Shown piece after piece: positions 41,888-51,369 of a DNA stretch of 59,109 nt (its first letter is position 1; each line of letters begins with the position of its first letter). Below the pieces are notes generated by a model. The model made no database searches, was not told the origin of the DNA, and worked only from the letters and a program-made list of their open reading frames with translations. The DNA lies in assembly GCA_020444165.1 (NCBI GenBank), contig JAHLLK010000029.1:1-59109 (forward strand). The letters are read 5' to 3'. The stretch comes from Deltaproteobacteria bacterium (GTDB taxonomy: Bacteria; Desulfobacterota; Desulfarculia; Desulfarculales; Desulfarculaceae). The position numbers and the translations under genes were made by a program.

Positions 41888-43834
41888 ATGTTGTCCCGTT
41901 TGAAACGCTTTTTGGGCCGCCTGCCCTGGCTGGGTGACCGGCTACGCCGGCTGAAGGCCCGGCTCACGGGCGCGCCGCGGCCCCGCCCCCGCCTGGACTA
42001 CGGGCGCTGGCGCACGGAGCGGCTGGCCGCCCGGGCCGGGCTGTATCCCGCCCCGGCCAACGATCCGCCGGGCTTCACCATCCTCACCCTGACTTACAAC
42101 ACCCCGGCCGCGGTGCTCCGCCAGACCGCGGCCAGCGTGCTGGCCCAGGATTACCCCCATTTCGCCTGGCTCATCTGGGACAACGGCTCCCAGGAGGCGG
42201 CCACCCGCGGCCTCCTGGCCGAGCTGGACCAGGACCCCCGTGTCACCGTCCATCTGCACCCCGAGAACCTGGGCATCACCCGGGGCCACCAGGCGGCCCT
42301 GGAGTTGGCCACCGGGCCCTATGTGGCCCTGTTGGACCACGACGACCTCCTGACCCCGGACGCGCTCCGCATCATGGCCTGGCACATCGCCCGCCACGGG
42401 GAGCCGGACTTCCTGTACTCCGACGAGGACAAATGCGACGAGCGGGGCCGGCACTTCTACCCGGTCTTGAAGCCCGATCCCAGCCCGGCGCTTCTCGCCT
42501 GCACGGCCTATCCCTGCCATTTCTCGGTGGCCCGCCTGGCCGTAATGCGGGAGGTGGCGGCCTTCAGCGACCCCGGGGTGGAGGGCACCCAGGACTGGGA
42601 TCTGGCGCTCCGCATGTTCGACCACGGCGGGCGGGTGGTGCACGTGCCCGAGGTGCTCTATGCCTGGCGGGTGGTGGCCGCCTCCACGGCCGGGGGGGTG
42701 GCGGCCAAGCCCTACGTGATCCAGGCCCAGCGCCACGCCCTGGAGGCCTCCCTGGCCCGGCGGGGCCTGACCGAGCGCTTTGCGGTGCAGCCCAGCCCCC
42801 TGTTCCCCTTTCCCGAGGGGCATTGGCATCCCTGGCGGCGGCCCGAGGCGGCGCCGCCCCTGGTGGACGTGGTGGTGGTGGCCGGCGGGCTGGCCGAGAC
42901 CCTGGCCACGGTGGAGGAGCTTTGGTTGGCCACGGACTATCCGGGTTTCCGCCTGCGCCTCTGGGACCCCCTGGGCCGGGAGGAACTGGCCCGGGCCCTG
43001 GCTCCGGCCCGGGAAGCCCTGGCCGGCCGTCTCTTTATCGAAGCGCCTGACGCGCCGGAGCCGCTGAACCTGCCCGCCGTGCTGAACCGGGCCCTGGCCC
43101 AGCCCCCGGCCGAGGCCCCGGCCGCGCCTTACCTGGCCTGGTGGCCCCTGGGCGTGCGGACCCTGACCCGGCGCTGGCTGTGGGAAGGCCTGGGTTCCCT
43201 GGAGCTGGACTCCGGGGCGGTCATGGCCGGGGGCGTGCTTTTGGACGCCCGGGACCGCTTCGCCGGCGGGGCCGCGATCCTGGGCCTGGGCGGGGAGGCC
43301 CAAACCGCCTACCTGGGCCGCGAGGCGGCCGTGCCGGGCTTCCTGCACCTGAATCTGTGTCTCCGCAACGTGGGGGCGCTGCGGGACGCGCCTTGGCTCT
43401 TGCGGCGAGAGCTGGCCCAGGAGCTGGGCGGCTTTGACCCCGCCTTCCCCCGGCAGCTTTGGGAGGCCGATTTCTGCGCCCGGGCCGTGCGGGCCGGGCG
43501 GCGGCTGGTCCATAACCCCCTGTGGCCGGCCCGCGGACGCCGGCCGGCCCCGGTCCCGGCCGGCGAGCCGGAAGTGGACCTTTTCCTGGCCCGGCATCGG
43601 GACATCCTGCGGGACGATCCTTTCTACAGCCCCTACCTCTCCCTAGACCCGGAGGGAGCCTACGAGCTGGCCACCCCGGCCCAGCGGGCGCAGGTCTTGG
43701 CCGCCCGGCTGGGGCAGCTCTGGGACCGGGAGGAACGGTCAGGCGGAGCCGCGGCGGCACGCACGGCAGCGCCGTCCAAGGAGCACTACGAGTTTTTCCG
43801 GCCGGGGTTTGGAGGCGACGAAGGAAAACTATAA
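41888..43834 (+). CDS. GT2 glycosyltransferase, paralogue 2
   Basis: 648 residues, clearly related to the upstream GT2 along its length: FTILTLTYNTPAAVLRQTAASVLAQDYP, VALLDHDDLLTPDALRIMAWHIARHG, YSDEDKCDERGRHF and EGTQDWDLALRMF, then the second degenerate domain to LGGFDPAFPRQLWEADFCARAV. The short N-terminus is basic (LSRLKRFLGRLPWLGDRLRRLKARL), perhaps membrane-associated. The TAA stop lies within the ACTATAAAG end of family A copy 4. ATG 41888 has a weak ribosome site. It probably acts on a related linkage in the same glycan. Confidence 0.85.
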   Translation: MLSRLKRFLGRLPWLGDRLRRLKARLTGAPRPRPRLDYGRWRTERLAARAGLYPAPANDPPGFTILTLTYNTPAAVLRQTAASVLAQDYPHFAWLIWDNGSQEAATRGLLAELDQDPRVTVHLHPENLGITRGHQAALELATGPYVALLDHDDLLTPDALRIMAWHIARHGEPDFLYSDEDKCDERGRHFYPVLKPDPSPALLACTAYPCHFSVARLAVMREVAAFSDPGVEGTQDWDLALRMFDHGGRVVHVPEVLYAWRVVAASTAGGVAAKPYVIQAQRHALEASLARRGLTERFAVQPSPLFPFPEGHWHPWRRPEAAPPLVDVVVVAGGLAETLATVEELWLATDYPGFRLRLWDPLGREELARALAPAREALAGRLFIEAPDAPEPLNLPAVLNRALAQPPAEAPAAPYLAWWPLGVRTLTRRWLWEGLGSLELDSGAVMAGGVLLDARDRFAGGAAILGLGGEAQTAYLGREAAVPGFLHLNLCLRNVGALRDAPWLLRRELAQELGGFDPAFPRQLWEADFCARAVRAGRRLVHNPLWPARGRRPAPVPAGEPEVDLFLARHRDILRDDPFYSPYLSLDPEGAYELATPAQRAQVLAARLGQLWDREERSGGAAAARTAAPSKEHYEFFRPGFGGDEGKL

Positions 43835-43915
43835 AGTTTTTTTGGGGATGGGGGGTGTGGGGGGAAGGGGTCCTTTTTTCCAAAAAAGGACCCCTTCCCC
43901 CCACATCTTCCTAAG
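43825..43915. repeat. Family A hairpin repeat, copy 4
   Basis: Perfect 24-base arms (43856-43879 and 43882-43905) with a 2-base loop and T6/A6 at the tip; AAAACTATAAAG on the left edge. It supplies the TAA of GT2 paralogue 2 on the left and the TAG of rmlD (43911-43913) on the right, and may terminate both converging transcripts. Confidence 0.88.
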
Positions 43916-44858
43916 CTCCGGCAGTGCTGAGCTGGGCCACCAGGGGGGGCAGCACGCGGGCGAGGCTTTCCCGCCAGGGGGTTTGGTGGATGCCGTAGGT
44001 TTTTTGGATGGCGGTGCAGTCCAGGACGCTGTTGGCGGGGCGGGCGGCCACTTTGGCCCCCGGGGCTACGACGCGGCTGGTGTATTCCTGGGTGCTCACC
44101 GGTTTCACCCGGGGCCGGCGGCTCCACAGGGGTTCGGCCTGGCGGAAGATCTCCCGGGCGAATTCAAACCAACTGGCCCGGCCCTCCCCGCAAAAATGGA
44201 AGGTGCCGAAGCCGTCCCGCTTGCCGGCCACCAGGGCCCGGGAGAGGGCGAAGATGGCCGCGGCCAGGTCGGCGGTGGCCGTGGGGCAGCCCACCTGATC
44301 CACCACCACGGTCAGTTCGTCCCGCTCCAGTCCCAGCTGCAGCATGGACTTCACGAAATTGCCGCCGTAGAGCCCATAGGCCCAGGCGGTGCGCAGGATA
44401 ACGTGTTCCAGATGGGTCTGGCGCACCCAGTCCTCGCCCTGGGCCTTGCTGCGGCCATAGGCGGACAGGGGATTCATGGGGTCGCTCTCCCGGTAGGGCG
44501 CGGCCTGGCGGCCGTCGAACACGTAGTCCGTGGAGAGGTGCACCAGGGGGATGCCGGCCCGGGCCGCGGCCTGGGCCGCGTGGCGCGCGCCCGCCGCGTT
44601 GACCTGGTGGGCCAGCTCCGGCTCGGTCTCGCAACGGTCCACGGCGGTGAGGGCAGCGGCGTTGACCACGATTTGGGGCCGCAACTCCTCCACCAGCTCG
44701 CGCACGGCAGCGGCGTCGGTGATGTCCACCAGGCGGCACTCCCGGCCCACGCAGTCGCAACCCAGGGGGGTGAAACCGGCCGGCTCCGCGGCGTGCATCA
44801 GCTCCTGGCCCAGTTGCCCCTGGCAGCCCAGGATCAGCAGGCGGGGCGCCCCGCTCAA
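43911..44858 (-). CDS. rmlD: dTDP-4-dehydrorhamnose reductase
   Basis: 315 residues. [15 protein letters not shown] is the NADPH site; [51 protein letters not shown] (with Tyr-x3-Lys) and [11 protein letters not shown] are diagnostic. It makes dTDP-L-rhamnose in the last step. The TTG start overlaps the rmlB stop (TTGA), with a G run as ribosome site. The rmlA gene is not in the window. Confidence 0.9.
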   Translation of the reverse strand: MSGAPRLLILGCQGQLGQELMHAAEPAGFTPLGCDCVGRECRLVDITDAAAVRELVEELRPQIVVNAAALTAVDRCETEPELAHQVNAAGARHAAQAAARAGIPLVHLSTDYVFDGRQAAPYRESDPMNPLSAYGRSKAQGEDWVRQTHLEHVILRTAWAYGLYGGNFVKSMLQLGLERDELTVVVDQVGCPTATADLAAAIFALSRALVAGKRDGFGTFHFCGEGRASWFEFAREIFRQAEPLWSRRPRVKPVSTQEYTSRVVAPGAKVAARPANSVLDCTAIQKTYGIHQTPWRESLARVLPPLVAQLSTAGA

Positions 44859-45922
44859 GATTTTTCCCCCCCGGCCAGGCCCAGGCGCTGGCCCTGGTAG
44901 TTGCCATCCAGGATCTTCTGCCACCAGGGCTGGTTGGCCAGGTACCAGCGCACGGTCTTGGCCAGGCCGCTGGTCAGGTCCTCCTGGGGCCGCCAGCCCA
45001 ATTCCCGGGAGATCTTGGCCGCGTCGATGGCGTAGCGGAGATCGTGCCCCGGCCGGTCGGCCACGAAACTGATGAGCCCCTCGTGGGGCCGGTGGGGCGA
45101 GTCGGGCCGCTCCTCGTCCATGATGCGGCACAGGGTGGTGACCAGCTCCAGGTTGGTCATCTCCGCGTCGCCGCCCACGTTGTAGGTCTGGCCGGGCTGG
45201 CCCTGGGTGCACACGGTGATTAGCGCCCGGGCGTGATCCTCCACATAGAGCCAATCCCGCACGTTCTCGCCCCGGCCGTACACCGGCAGCTTCTCGCCAG
45301 CCAGGCACTTCAGGATCATCAGGGGGATCAGTTTTTCCGGGAACTGGTAGGGCCCGTAGTTGTTGGAGCAGTTGCTGATCACCGTGGGCAGGCCGTAGGT
45401 CTTGTGCCAGGCCCGCACCAGCATGTCGCTCGCGGCCTTGCTGGCCGAGTAGGGCGAGTTGGGCCGGTAGGGGTGTTCCTCGGTGAAGCGCCCCGTGGCC
45501 CCCAGGGAGCCGAACACCTCGTCGGTGGAGATGTGGTGGAAGCGGAAGGCCTCCTTGGCCGCGGGGTCCAGGCCGTGCCAATGGGCCAAAGCCGCTTCCA
45601 GGAGGTTGTAGGTGCCGTTGATGTTGGTCTCGATAAAGGCCGCGGGGCTGTCGATGGAGCGGTCCACGTGGGACTCCGCGGCCAGGTGCATCACCGCGTC
45701 GGGCCGATGCTCGGCAAACACCCGGGCTACCGCGGCCCGGTCGCAGATGTCCACCCGCTCGAATTGGTAGCTAGGGTTGCCCTCGGCCCCGGGCAGGGAG
45801 TCCAGGTTGGCCGCGTAGGTCAACTTGTCCAGATTGACCACCTGGTGCCGCCCTTCGGCCAGCAGCAGGCGGATTACCGCCGAGCCGATAAAGCCCGCCC
45901 CTCCGGTAACCAGTATCCGCAT
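44855..45922 (-). CDS. rmlB: dTDP-glucose 4,6-dehydratase
   Basis: 355 residues. [77 protein letters not shown] (Tyr-x3-Lys) and [20 protein letters not shown] are all canonical. It converts dTDP-glucose to the 4-keto-6-deoxy intermediate. The ATG at 45922 has GGGAGGGG upstream. First gene of the rmlBD operon. Confidence 0.95.
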   Translation of the reverse strand: MRILVTGGAGFIGSAVIRLLLAEGRHQVVNLDKLTYAANLDSLPGAEGNPSYQFERVDICDRAAVARVFAEHRPDAVMHLAAESHVDRSIDSPAAFIETNINGTYNLLEAALAHWHGLDPAAKEAFRFHHISTDEVFGSLGATGRFTEEHPYRPNSPYSASKAASDMLVRAWHKTYGLPTVISNCSNNYGPYQFPEKLIPLMILKCLAGEKLPVYGRGENVRDWLYVEDHARALITVCTQGQPGQTYNVGGDAEMTNLELVTTLCRIMDEERPDSPHRPHEGLISFVADRPGHDLRYAIDAAKISRELGWRPQEDLTSGLAKTVRWYLANQPWWQKILDGNYQGQRLGLAGGEKS

Positions 45923-46012
45923 CTCCCCTCCCGTTTCATATCCCGGCGCCCAGGGCGGCGCAAAACATCCCCCGGCCACCCAATCTTCGGGGGCCAATCA
46001 TTAAACTCTCGG

Positions 46013-46041
46013 AACATAGCACGGTGGGGGACGCCTGACAA
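46013..46041 (-). promoter_or_regulatory. Candidate rmlBD promoter
   Basis: On the minus strand, TTGTCA (46036-46041), 17-base spacer, TATGTT (46013-46018). Confidence 0.5.
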
Positions 46042-46085
46042 GCTTCCCGCCCCGGTTCCGGAGACGAGAGCCGGGGGAGGGGCGG

Positions 46086-46114
46086 TTGATTTAAGTGGCC
46101 CCGTATGCCATATT
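46086..46114 (+). promoter_or_regulatory. Candidate promoter of the 46185 methyltransferase
   Basis: TTGATT (46086-46091), 17-base spacer, CATATT (46109-46114), divergent from the rmlBD promoter. Confidence 0.4.
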
Positions 46115-46184
46115 TTTTCCGCCGGTACGGACGCACGGCCGTCCCCCCGGGCTGGTTGATTCACCAAAGCAATGGGCGGGGACG

Positions 46185-46970
46185 GTGGCTGGAAATTTCC
46201 TGACAAATTGGCTCAAGGAAAAGGAAGTGCAGGGGGAGGTCTGCCTGGACGACCCCCGCACCACCTTGTGCCACCGCGAGATAATCCGGCGGAAAAAACT
46301 GCTGCGGCAGTTCTACCTGGAGTGCTACGCCTTTTTCGCCCGCGCCGCCCGGGAGGTGCCGCCGGGGGTGAAGCTGGAATTGGGCAGCGGGGGCGGCTTC
46401 TTGAAAGAAGTCATGCCCGAGGTGGTGACCACCGAATACCTGATCCTGCCCGGGGTGGACCTGGTGTGCTCCGCGCTTCGCCTGCCGTTTCCGGACCGGG
46501 CCCTGTCGGCCATCTTCCTCATGGACGTGCTGCACCATTTGATCCGGCCCCGGGAGTTTTTCGCCGAAGCTCTCCGCTGCCTGCAGCCCGGCGGGGTGAT
46601 GGTCCTGGTGGAACCGGCTCACACCGCCTTCTCCCGCCTGGTCTACCGATATCTGCACCACGAGCCCTTTGAGCCGGACACCGCGGCCTGGGAGCTGCCG
46701 CCCGGGGGGCCCTTGTCCAACGCCAACATGGCCATGCCCTGGCAGATCTTCGTGCGGGACCGGGCCAAGTTCCAGACCCTGTTCCCGGGGCTGGTTATCC
46801 GGGAGGTCAGCACCGGTTCCCCGCTCAGCTATCTCTTGAGCGGCGGGGTGTCCCTGCGCCAAATGGTGCCGGACGCGGCCACCGGCCTGGTAACCCGTTT
46901 GGAAAAGGCCCTGGCCCCCTGGAACGACCAGCTCGGCCTGTTCATGCGGGTGGTGCTGGAACGGGTTTGA
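46185..46970 (+). CDS. Class I SAM-dependent methyltransferase
   Basis: 261 residues. Motif I LELGSGGGFLKEVM, then LPFPDRALSAIFLMDVLHHLIRPREFFAEALRCLQPGGVMVLVEPAHTAFS, the type 11 methyltransferase layout. CPGR-like metal motifs are absent. The C-terminus (FQTLFPGLVIREVSTGSPLSYLLSGG) resembles glycan-locus methyltransferases. The GTG at 46185 has GGGCGGGGAC upstream; starts from 46095 are possible. Substrate unknown; sugar methylation is inferred from location. Confidence 0.78.
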   Translation: MAGNFLTNWLKEKEVQGEVCLDDPRTTLCHREIIRRKKLLRQFYLECYAFFARAAREVPPGVKLELGSGGGFLKEVMPEVVTTEYLILPGVDLVCSALRLPFPDRALSAIFLMDVLHHLIRPREFFAEALRCLQPGGVMVLVEPAHTAFSRLVYRYLHHEPFEPDTAAWELPPGGPLSNANMAMPWQIFVRDRAKFQTLFPGLVIREVSTGSPLSYLLSGGVSLRQMVPDAATGLVTRLEKALAPWNDQLGLFMRVVLERV

Positions 46971-47040
46971 GCGGCCAAATCCTCACGGACATGAAAAGTT
47001 AATGAGTTTTTTCTTTTGAGGGTTTCAAAGGGGACGGATA

Positions 47041-48675
47041 TTGCCTTTTACTGTAACGATAAGCAAGAGAAAATTATTTTCACTTCCCTTTCTTTTTATT
47101 CTTCCCATTATTATTTTTTGGGGAGGAGTAACCGGTATTCAATTCACTCCACCAGGCTATTCGGCTTTTTGTCAGGATCCGGAGTATCCTTACCTGTTCA
47201 ACTCTGTAAATTTCTACGCCAATTTCAGCATGGGCGGCCTAGTTTATCATCCTGGCACATTTACAGCAGCCCATGACGGGTTAGTGCTTATGACCCGAAA
47301 TGCTCTGGCCGGAGACAGGGATTTTGTCGACCAAGTACTTTTAAACACAGAGGATTCCATCCATTTTCTCAGACGGTTTCACCTGCTGGAATATTCCTTG
47401 GTGCTTTTGGCCATAGGCATCACAGCTTGGTTTTTCGCTGACAATATATTCTCTCCACTTGCCCTGCAATTTGCTCCATACCTGGCGCCACGCTCTTTGA
47501 TGGCCGACTCATTTTTGGTTCGGCCAGACACCCAAGTAATTCTACTCTCCCTGATTATTGGCACCGTGCTCTATTGTTACAAATATCTTCACAAAAAGTA
47601 TGAGGGTTCATTAATCCTTGTTGTGTTGATGTCTTTGTTGATGTCCTTTTTGTTGACAAGCAAAACCACAGCCCTTCCCCTGGCGATTATTCCTTTGTTC
47701 TTCATAACAAAATGGGGTCACAGGGCGGTATACTTCGTACTTACCGCCATGGTGGCGCTTGTCTTATGCCTGCCTCTCTTGTCCAGCTTGGACACAATGA
47801 TAAATTTTTATTCTGCCCTGCTAACTGGTTCTGGCGAATATGGGCATGGCGAATCTTTTATCAATTGGGGATCTTTTGCTGGAAATCTCCTTAAAATCGG
47901 GATCAACCAGCCCATGGCCTTCCTGCTTTTTCTCATCAATTTGGCTTTAGGCATCCATGTCGCGTTGAAGAATGGTCTCGGCGATAAAAGCTTCCGCATT
48001 CATGTGGCTATCGCCTGCGTGCAAACACTTTGCATCTTCATAACAGCGCGCAATGTTCCCAAAGATCGCTACCTGATACCCTTTACCGTTTTTAGCGGCA
48101 TAAATCTGGCCCTGCTGGCTGACTGGTGTCGGGTAAACCTCACCGGGAAATGGCGAAAAGCCTTGCCCGTGGTCGCAGTGACGCTCCTGGCTTTCTTCAT
48201 ATCTCAAAAGGAAACCCGTCTCATTATTCGAGACGCCCGCTCCTATAACCGGCAAGCTCAAAAAGCCATTGAGTTGGCAAAATGGTCTCATCACCTGGTG
48301 AATCCGTCCCGGACGGTTTGGGGGAAATACATCTCCACTCCAGAAGGAGCGTTGTCTTACGGAGCATCCTATGCTCCAGAGCTTTATCCCCACATGTGCC
48401 GGTTGTGGCCGAACGTAAAATGGCATTATATGGCTTACTATTGTTACATCGACAATTTTTGCGGCAGCCCCGCCAGGCTGAGTCCCTTGGAGCTGAGCAA
48501 GAAACAGGATTCTCTGTATTACTGGATTTCCGGCCGTTTCCCACTTCCTCCGGGCTTGGCTTTCCGCACCCTCGCCATTCTGGACAACGGCAAGCTCGCT
48601 TATAACGAATTGCTGCTGCAAGTTGTGGGTATCCTGCCCGATTCCCGGATGCCTGGAATCATCGTGGATTTTTAG
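47041..48675 (+). CDS. AT-rich multi-pass membrane protein, possibly a GT-C glycosyltransferase
   Basis: 544 residues. About nine hydrophobic segments lie between residues 10 and 400. The first loop contains PEYPYLFNSVNFYANFSMGG, and a soluble-looking C-terminal 150 residues follows. The topology resembles GT-C polyprenyl-sugar-dependent transferases, but no family motif is certain. Base and codon use differ strongly from neighbours (under 50% GC by eye, many AAA, TTT, ATT codons), suggesting recent transfer. The TTG start has AGGGGACGG upstream. It could also be a flippase or polymerase-type protein. Confidence 0.65.
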   Translation: MPFTVTISKRKLFSLPFLFILPIIIFWGGVTGIQFTPPGYSAFCQDPEYPYLFNSVNFYANFSMGGLVYHPGTFTAAHDGLVLMTRNALAGDRDFVDQVLLNTEDSIHFLRRFHLLEYSLVLLAIGITAWFFADNIFSPLALQFAPYLAPRSLMADSFLVRPDTQVILLSLIIGTVLYCYKYLHKKYEGSLILVVLMSLLMSFLLTSKTTALPLAIIPLFFITKWGHRAVYFVLTAMVALVLCLPLLSSLDTMINFYSALLTGSGEYGHGESFINWGSFAGNLLKIGINQPMAFLLFLINLALGIHVALKNGLGDKSFRIHVAIACVQTLCIFITARNVPKDRYLIPFTVFSGINLALLADWCRVNLTGKWRKALPVVAVTLLAFFISQKETRLIIRDARSYNRQAQKAIELAKWSHHLVNPSRTVWGKYISTPEGALSYGASYAPELYPHMCRLWPNVKWHYMAYYCYIDNFCGSPARLSPLELSKKQDSLYYWISGRFPLPPGLAFRTLAILDNGKLAYNELLLQVVGILPDSRMPGIIVDF

Positions 48676-48984
48676 GATTTTCACCAGACGGATCAGCGGG
48701 CGCCCCGCCGTACGCCCCCCACCTCCCCGCGACATTTCCTCGGGCGCCTCTTTTGGCTCCACCGGTTGAGCCGCGGCCAGGGATTCCATGAGGCCAAATG
48801 CCTCCTTGAGCCGGTCCCCGGGGGGCCATCCAGCGGGAGGGGGTTCCGCTCAAGTTGACCGGGAGAATTTTCCTTTGTTGGTTATTATGATAAATTTGGA
48901 CAAAATTTTCGGTGGGTCACTATAACCTTCCTCCGCCCTGGCGTGGGTGGCTAGCCAAACATGCCCCGGCATCGAAATGGAAAA
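48676..48984. other. Mixed-composition gap before fcl
   Basis: 48680-48850 is again GC-rich and can be read on the minus strand as DRLKEAFGLMESLAAAQPVE and on to GRPLIRLVK without a stop until it enters the AT-rich gene; it may be a gene remnant. From 48855 there is AT-rich sequence with TTGACC (48855-48860) and TATTATGATAAAT (48883-48895), a possible promoter region for fcl with non-standard spacing. Confidence 0.35.
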
Positions 48985-49929
48985 ATGAACTCCAAGGACG
49001 CCGTATTCGTGGCCGGACACCGCGGCCTGGTGGGCGGAGCCCTTTATCGCCGGCTGCAAGCCCTGGGCTACACCAAGCTCATCACCGCCACCCACCGGGA
49101 GCTGGACCTCACCGAGCAGGCCCAGGTGCGGGAGTTCTTCGCCCGCCGCCCCCTGGACTACGTGTTCGTGGCCGCGGCCAAGGTGGGGGGCATCCAGGCC
49201 AACAACACGCTCCGGGCCGACTTCATCTACCAAAACCTGATGATCGAGGCCAACCTGATCCACGCGGCCCACGTGAGCGGGGTCAAAAAGCTGTTGTTCC
49301 TGGGCTCCTCGTGCATCTACCCCAAGCTGGCCCCCCAGCCGCTCCGGGAGGAGCACCTGCTGACCGGGGAGCTGGAGCCCACCAACGAGCCCTACGCCGT
49401 GGCCAAGATCGCGGGCATCAAGCTCTGCGACGCCTACCGCGCCCAGTACGGCCGGGACTTCATCTCGGCCATGCCCACCAACCTCTACGGCCCGGGGGAC
49501 AACTTCGACCTGGAGCACTCCCACGTGATCCCGGCCCTGATGCGCCGCCTCCACGAGGCCAAACTGGCCCAGGCTCCCCAGGTGGTCATCTGGGGCAGCG
49601 GCGCGCCCCGCCGGGAGTTCCTCTTTGTGGACGACTTGGCCGAGGCCCTGGTGTTCATGATGGACCATTTCCCCGGCCCGGGATTCTTGAACGTGGGGGT
49701 GGGCACGGACGTCTCCATTGCTGAGCTGGCCGAGCTGATCCGCCAAGTGGTGGGCTACCCGGGCGAGCTGGTGTATGACTCCAGCAAGCCCGACGGCACC
49801 CCCCAAAAGCTCCTGGACGTGTCCCGGTTGGCTGAGTTGGGCTGGCGGGCTTCCACTTCCCTCACCGCTGGCCTGGAGCGGACCTACGACTGGTTCTTGG
49901 TCAACTACGAGCACATGCGAGGAAAATGA
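48985..49929 (+). CDS. fcl: GDP-L-fucose synthase (epimerase/reductase)
   Basis: 314 residues. [16 protein letters not shown] is the NADP site; LGSSCIYPK and [21 protein letters not shown] (Tyr-x3-Lys) and [13 protein letters not shown] are family-specific. It converts GDP-4-keto-6-deoxymannose to GDP-L-fucose; the preceding dehydratase (gmd) is not in the window. I chose ATG 48985 because GGAAAA precedes it; the ATG at 48961 has no ribosome site. Stop overlaps the next gene (ATGA). Confidence 0.9.
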   Translation: MNSKDAVFVAGHRGLVGGALYRRLQALGYTKLITATHRELDLTEQAQVREFFARRPLDYVFVAAAKVGGIQANNTLRADFIYQNLMIEANLIHAAHVSGVKKLLFLGSSCIYPKLAPQPLREEHLLTGELEPTNEPYAVAKIAGIKLCDAYRAQYGRDFISAMPTNLYGPGDNFDLEHSHVIPALMRRLHEAKLAQAPQVVIWGSGAPRREFLFVDDLAEALVFMMDHFPGPGFLNVGVGTDVSIAELAELIRQVVGYPGELVYDSSKPDGTPQKLLDVSRLAELGWRASTSLTAGLERTYDWFLVNYEHMRGK

Positions 49930-51362
49930 GCATGCAGTCCCTGTCCGACCGCACGGCGGCCACCGCCCGGTTCATGGATGAGCTGGCCCCGGCGCGCAAG
50001 AAATGGCTCGCCAAGAACAAATACTACTATGACCAGATGCTGGAGTTCCTCCGCTGGCACATCCCCCAGGGCTGCTCGGTGTTGGAGGTGGGCTGTGGCA
50101 CCGGGCATATCCTGGCCGGGGTGAAGCCCTCCCGGGGGGTCGGCATCGATGTCTCGCCCCGGATGGTGGAGATCGCCCAGGCGGACCACCCGGAGCTGGA
50201 GTTCCGGGTCATGGACGCCCATCAGCTGGACCTGGGCGAGACCTTTGACTACATCATCGTGTCCGACACCCTGGTCTATCTGGAGGACATCGAGCTTTTC
50301 CTGAAGAAGCTCAAGAAGGTGACCACCCCCAAGACGCGGATTATCTTCACCTTCCACAACTCCATCTGGATTCCCCTGATCCAACTGGCCGAGAAGCTGA
50401 AGCTGAAGATGCCCCAGGTGCGGCTGAACATGCTGGGCAAGCGGGACGTGACCAACCTTCTGACCCTGGAAGACTACCAGGTGGTCACCACGGGGCGGCG
50501 CTTCCTGTTCCCGGCCGACCTGCCGGGGATCGCCCCCCTGTGCAACCGCTACCTGGCCCCCCTGCCGCTGATCAACCACCTCTGCCTCATGGGCTTCATC
50601 ATCGCCCGGGTGCCCGACCTCCACCGGGCCGACAACCAGGACTACTCGGTGACCGTGGTCGTGCCGGCCCGCAATGAAAAGGGCAACATCGCCGCCGCGG
50701 TGACCCGCACCCCGGTCATGGGCAGCCGCACGGAGATCCTGTTCGTGGAGGGCAATTCCACCGACGACACCCTGGCCGAGATCCAGCGGGTGTGCGCGGA
50801 GATGGAAAGCCCCCACGAACTGCGCTGGGCCGTGCAGGACGGCAAGGGCAAGGGCGACGCGGTGCGGAAAGGCTACGGCCTGGCCACCGGCGACATCCTG
50901 ATGATCCTGGACGCGGACCTGACCATGCCGCCCGAAGACCTGCCCAAATTCTACAACGCCATCGCCAGCGGCAAGGGCGAGTACATCAACGGCTCGCGGC
51001 TCATCTACCCCATGGAAAAACAGGCCATGCGGTTTTTGAACATGGTGGGCAACAAGTTCTTTTCCCTGATGTTCTCGTTCCTCCTGAACCAGCGCATCAC
51101 CGACACCCTGTGCGGCACCAAGGTGCTGTTCAAGGAAGATTACGAGCGCCTGGCCGCCAACCGCGCCTATTTCGGCGATTTCGACCCCTTTGGCGACTTC
51201 GACCTGATCTTCGGGGCCACCAAGCTGGACCTGAAGTTTTTGGAGGTGCCGATCCGCTACCGGGCCCGCACCTACGGCTCCACCAACATCTCCCGCTTCT
51301 CCCACGGCTGGCTGCTCATCAAAATGGTGGCCTTTGCCATGAAGCGGCTGAAGTTTGTGTAG
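49926..51362 (+). CDS. Methyltransferase-GT2 glycosyltransferase fusion
   Basis: 478 residues in two parts. Residues 1-225 are a class I methyltransferase ([55 protein letters not shown]). Residues 237-478 are a GT2 domain ([66 protein letters not shown] with the DxD, and [11 protein letters not shown]). Homologues of the GT part are DPM-like. The frame is uninterrupted across the junction. The start overlaps fcl by ATGA. Both activities probably act on one glycan. Confidence 0.87.
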   Translation: MSMQSLSDRTAATARFMDELAPARKKWLAKNKYYYDQMLEFLRWHIPQGCSVLEVGCGTGHILAGVKPSRGVGIDVSPRMVEIAQADHPELEFRVMDAHQLDLGETFDYIIVSDTLVYLEDIELFLKKLKKVTTPKTRIIFTFHNSIWIPLIQLAEKLKLKMPQVRLNMLGKRDVTNLLTLEDYQVVTTGRRFLFPADLPGIAPLCNRYLAPLPLINHLCLMGFIIARVPDLHRADNQDYSVTVVVPARNEKGNIAAAVTRTPVMGSRTEILFVEGNSTDDTLAEIQRVCAEMESPHELRWAVQDGKGKGDAVRKGYGLATGDILMILDADLTMPPEDLPKFYNAIASGKGEYINGSRLIYPMEKQAMRFLNMVGNKFFSLMFSFLLNQRITDTLCGTKVLFKEDYERLAANRAYFGDFDPFGDFDLIFGATKLDLKFLEVPIRYRARTYGSTNISRFSHGWLLIKMVAFAMKRLKFV

Positions 51363-51369
51363 GGCCGTC

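Noticed and set aside
43911..45581. A 556-residue frame covering rmlD and part of rmlB
   Set aside because: The upstream part is rmlB out of frame (Pro/Gly/Arg-rich). The TTG at 44858 with a G-rich ribosome site starts rmlD.
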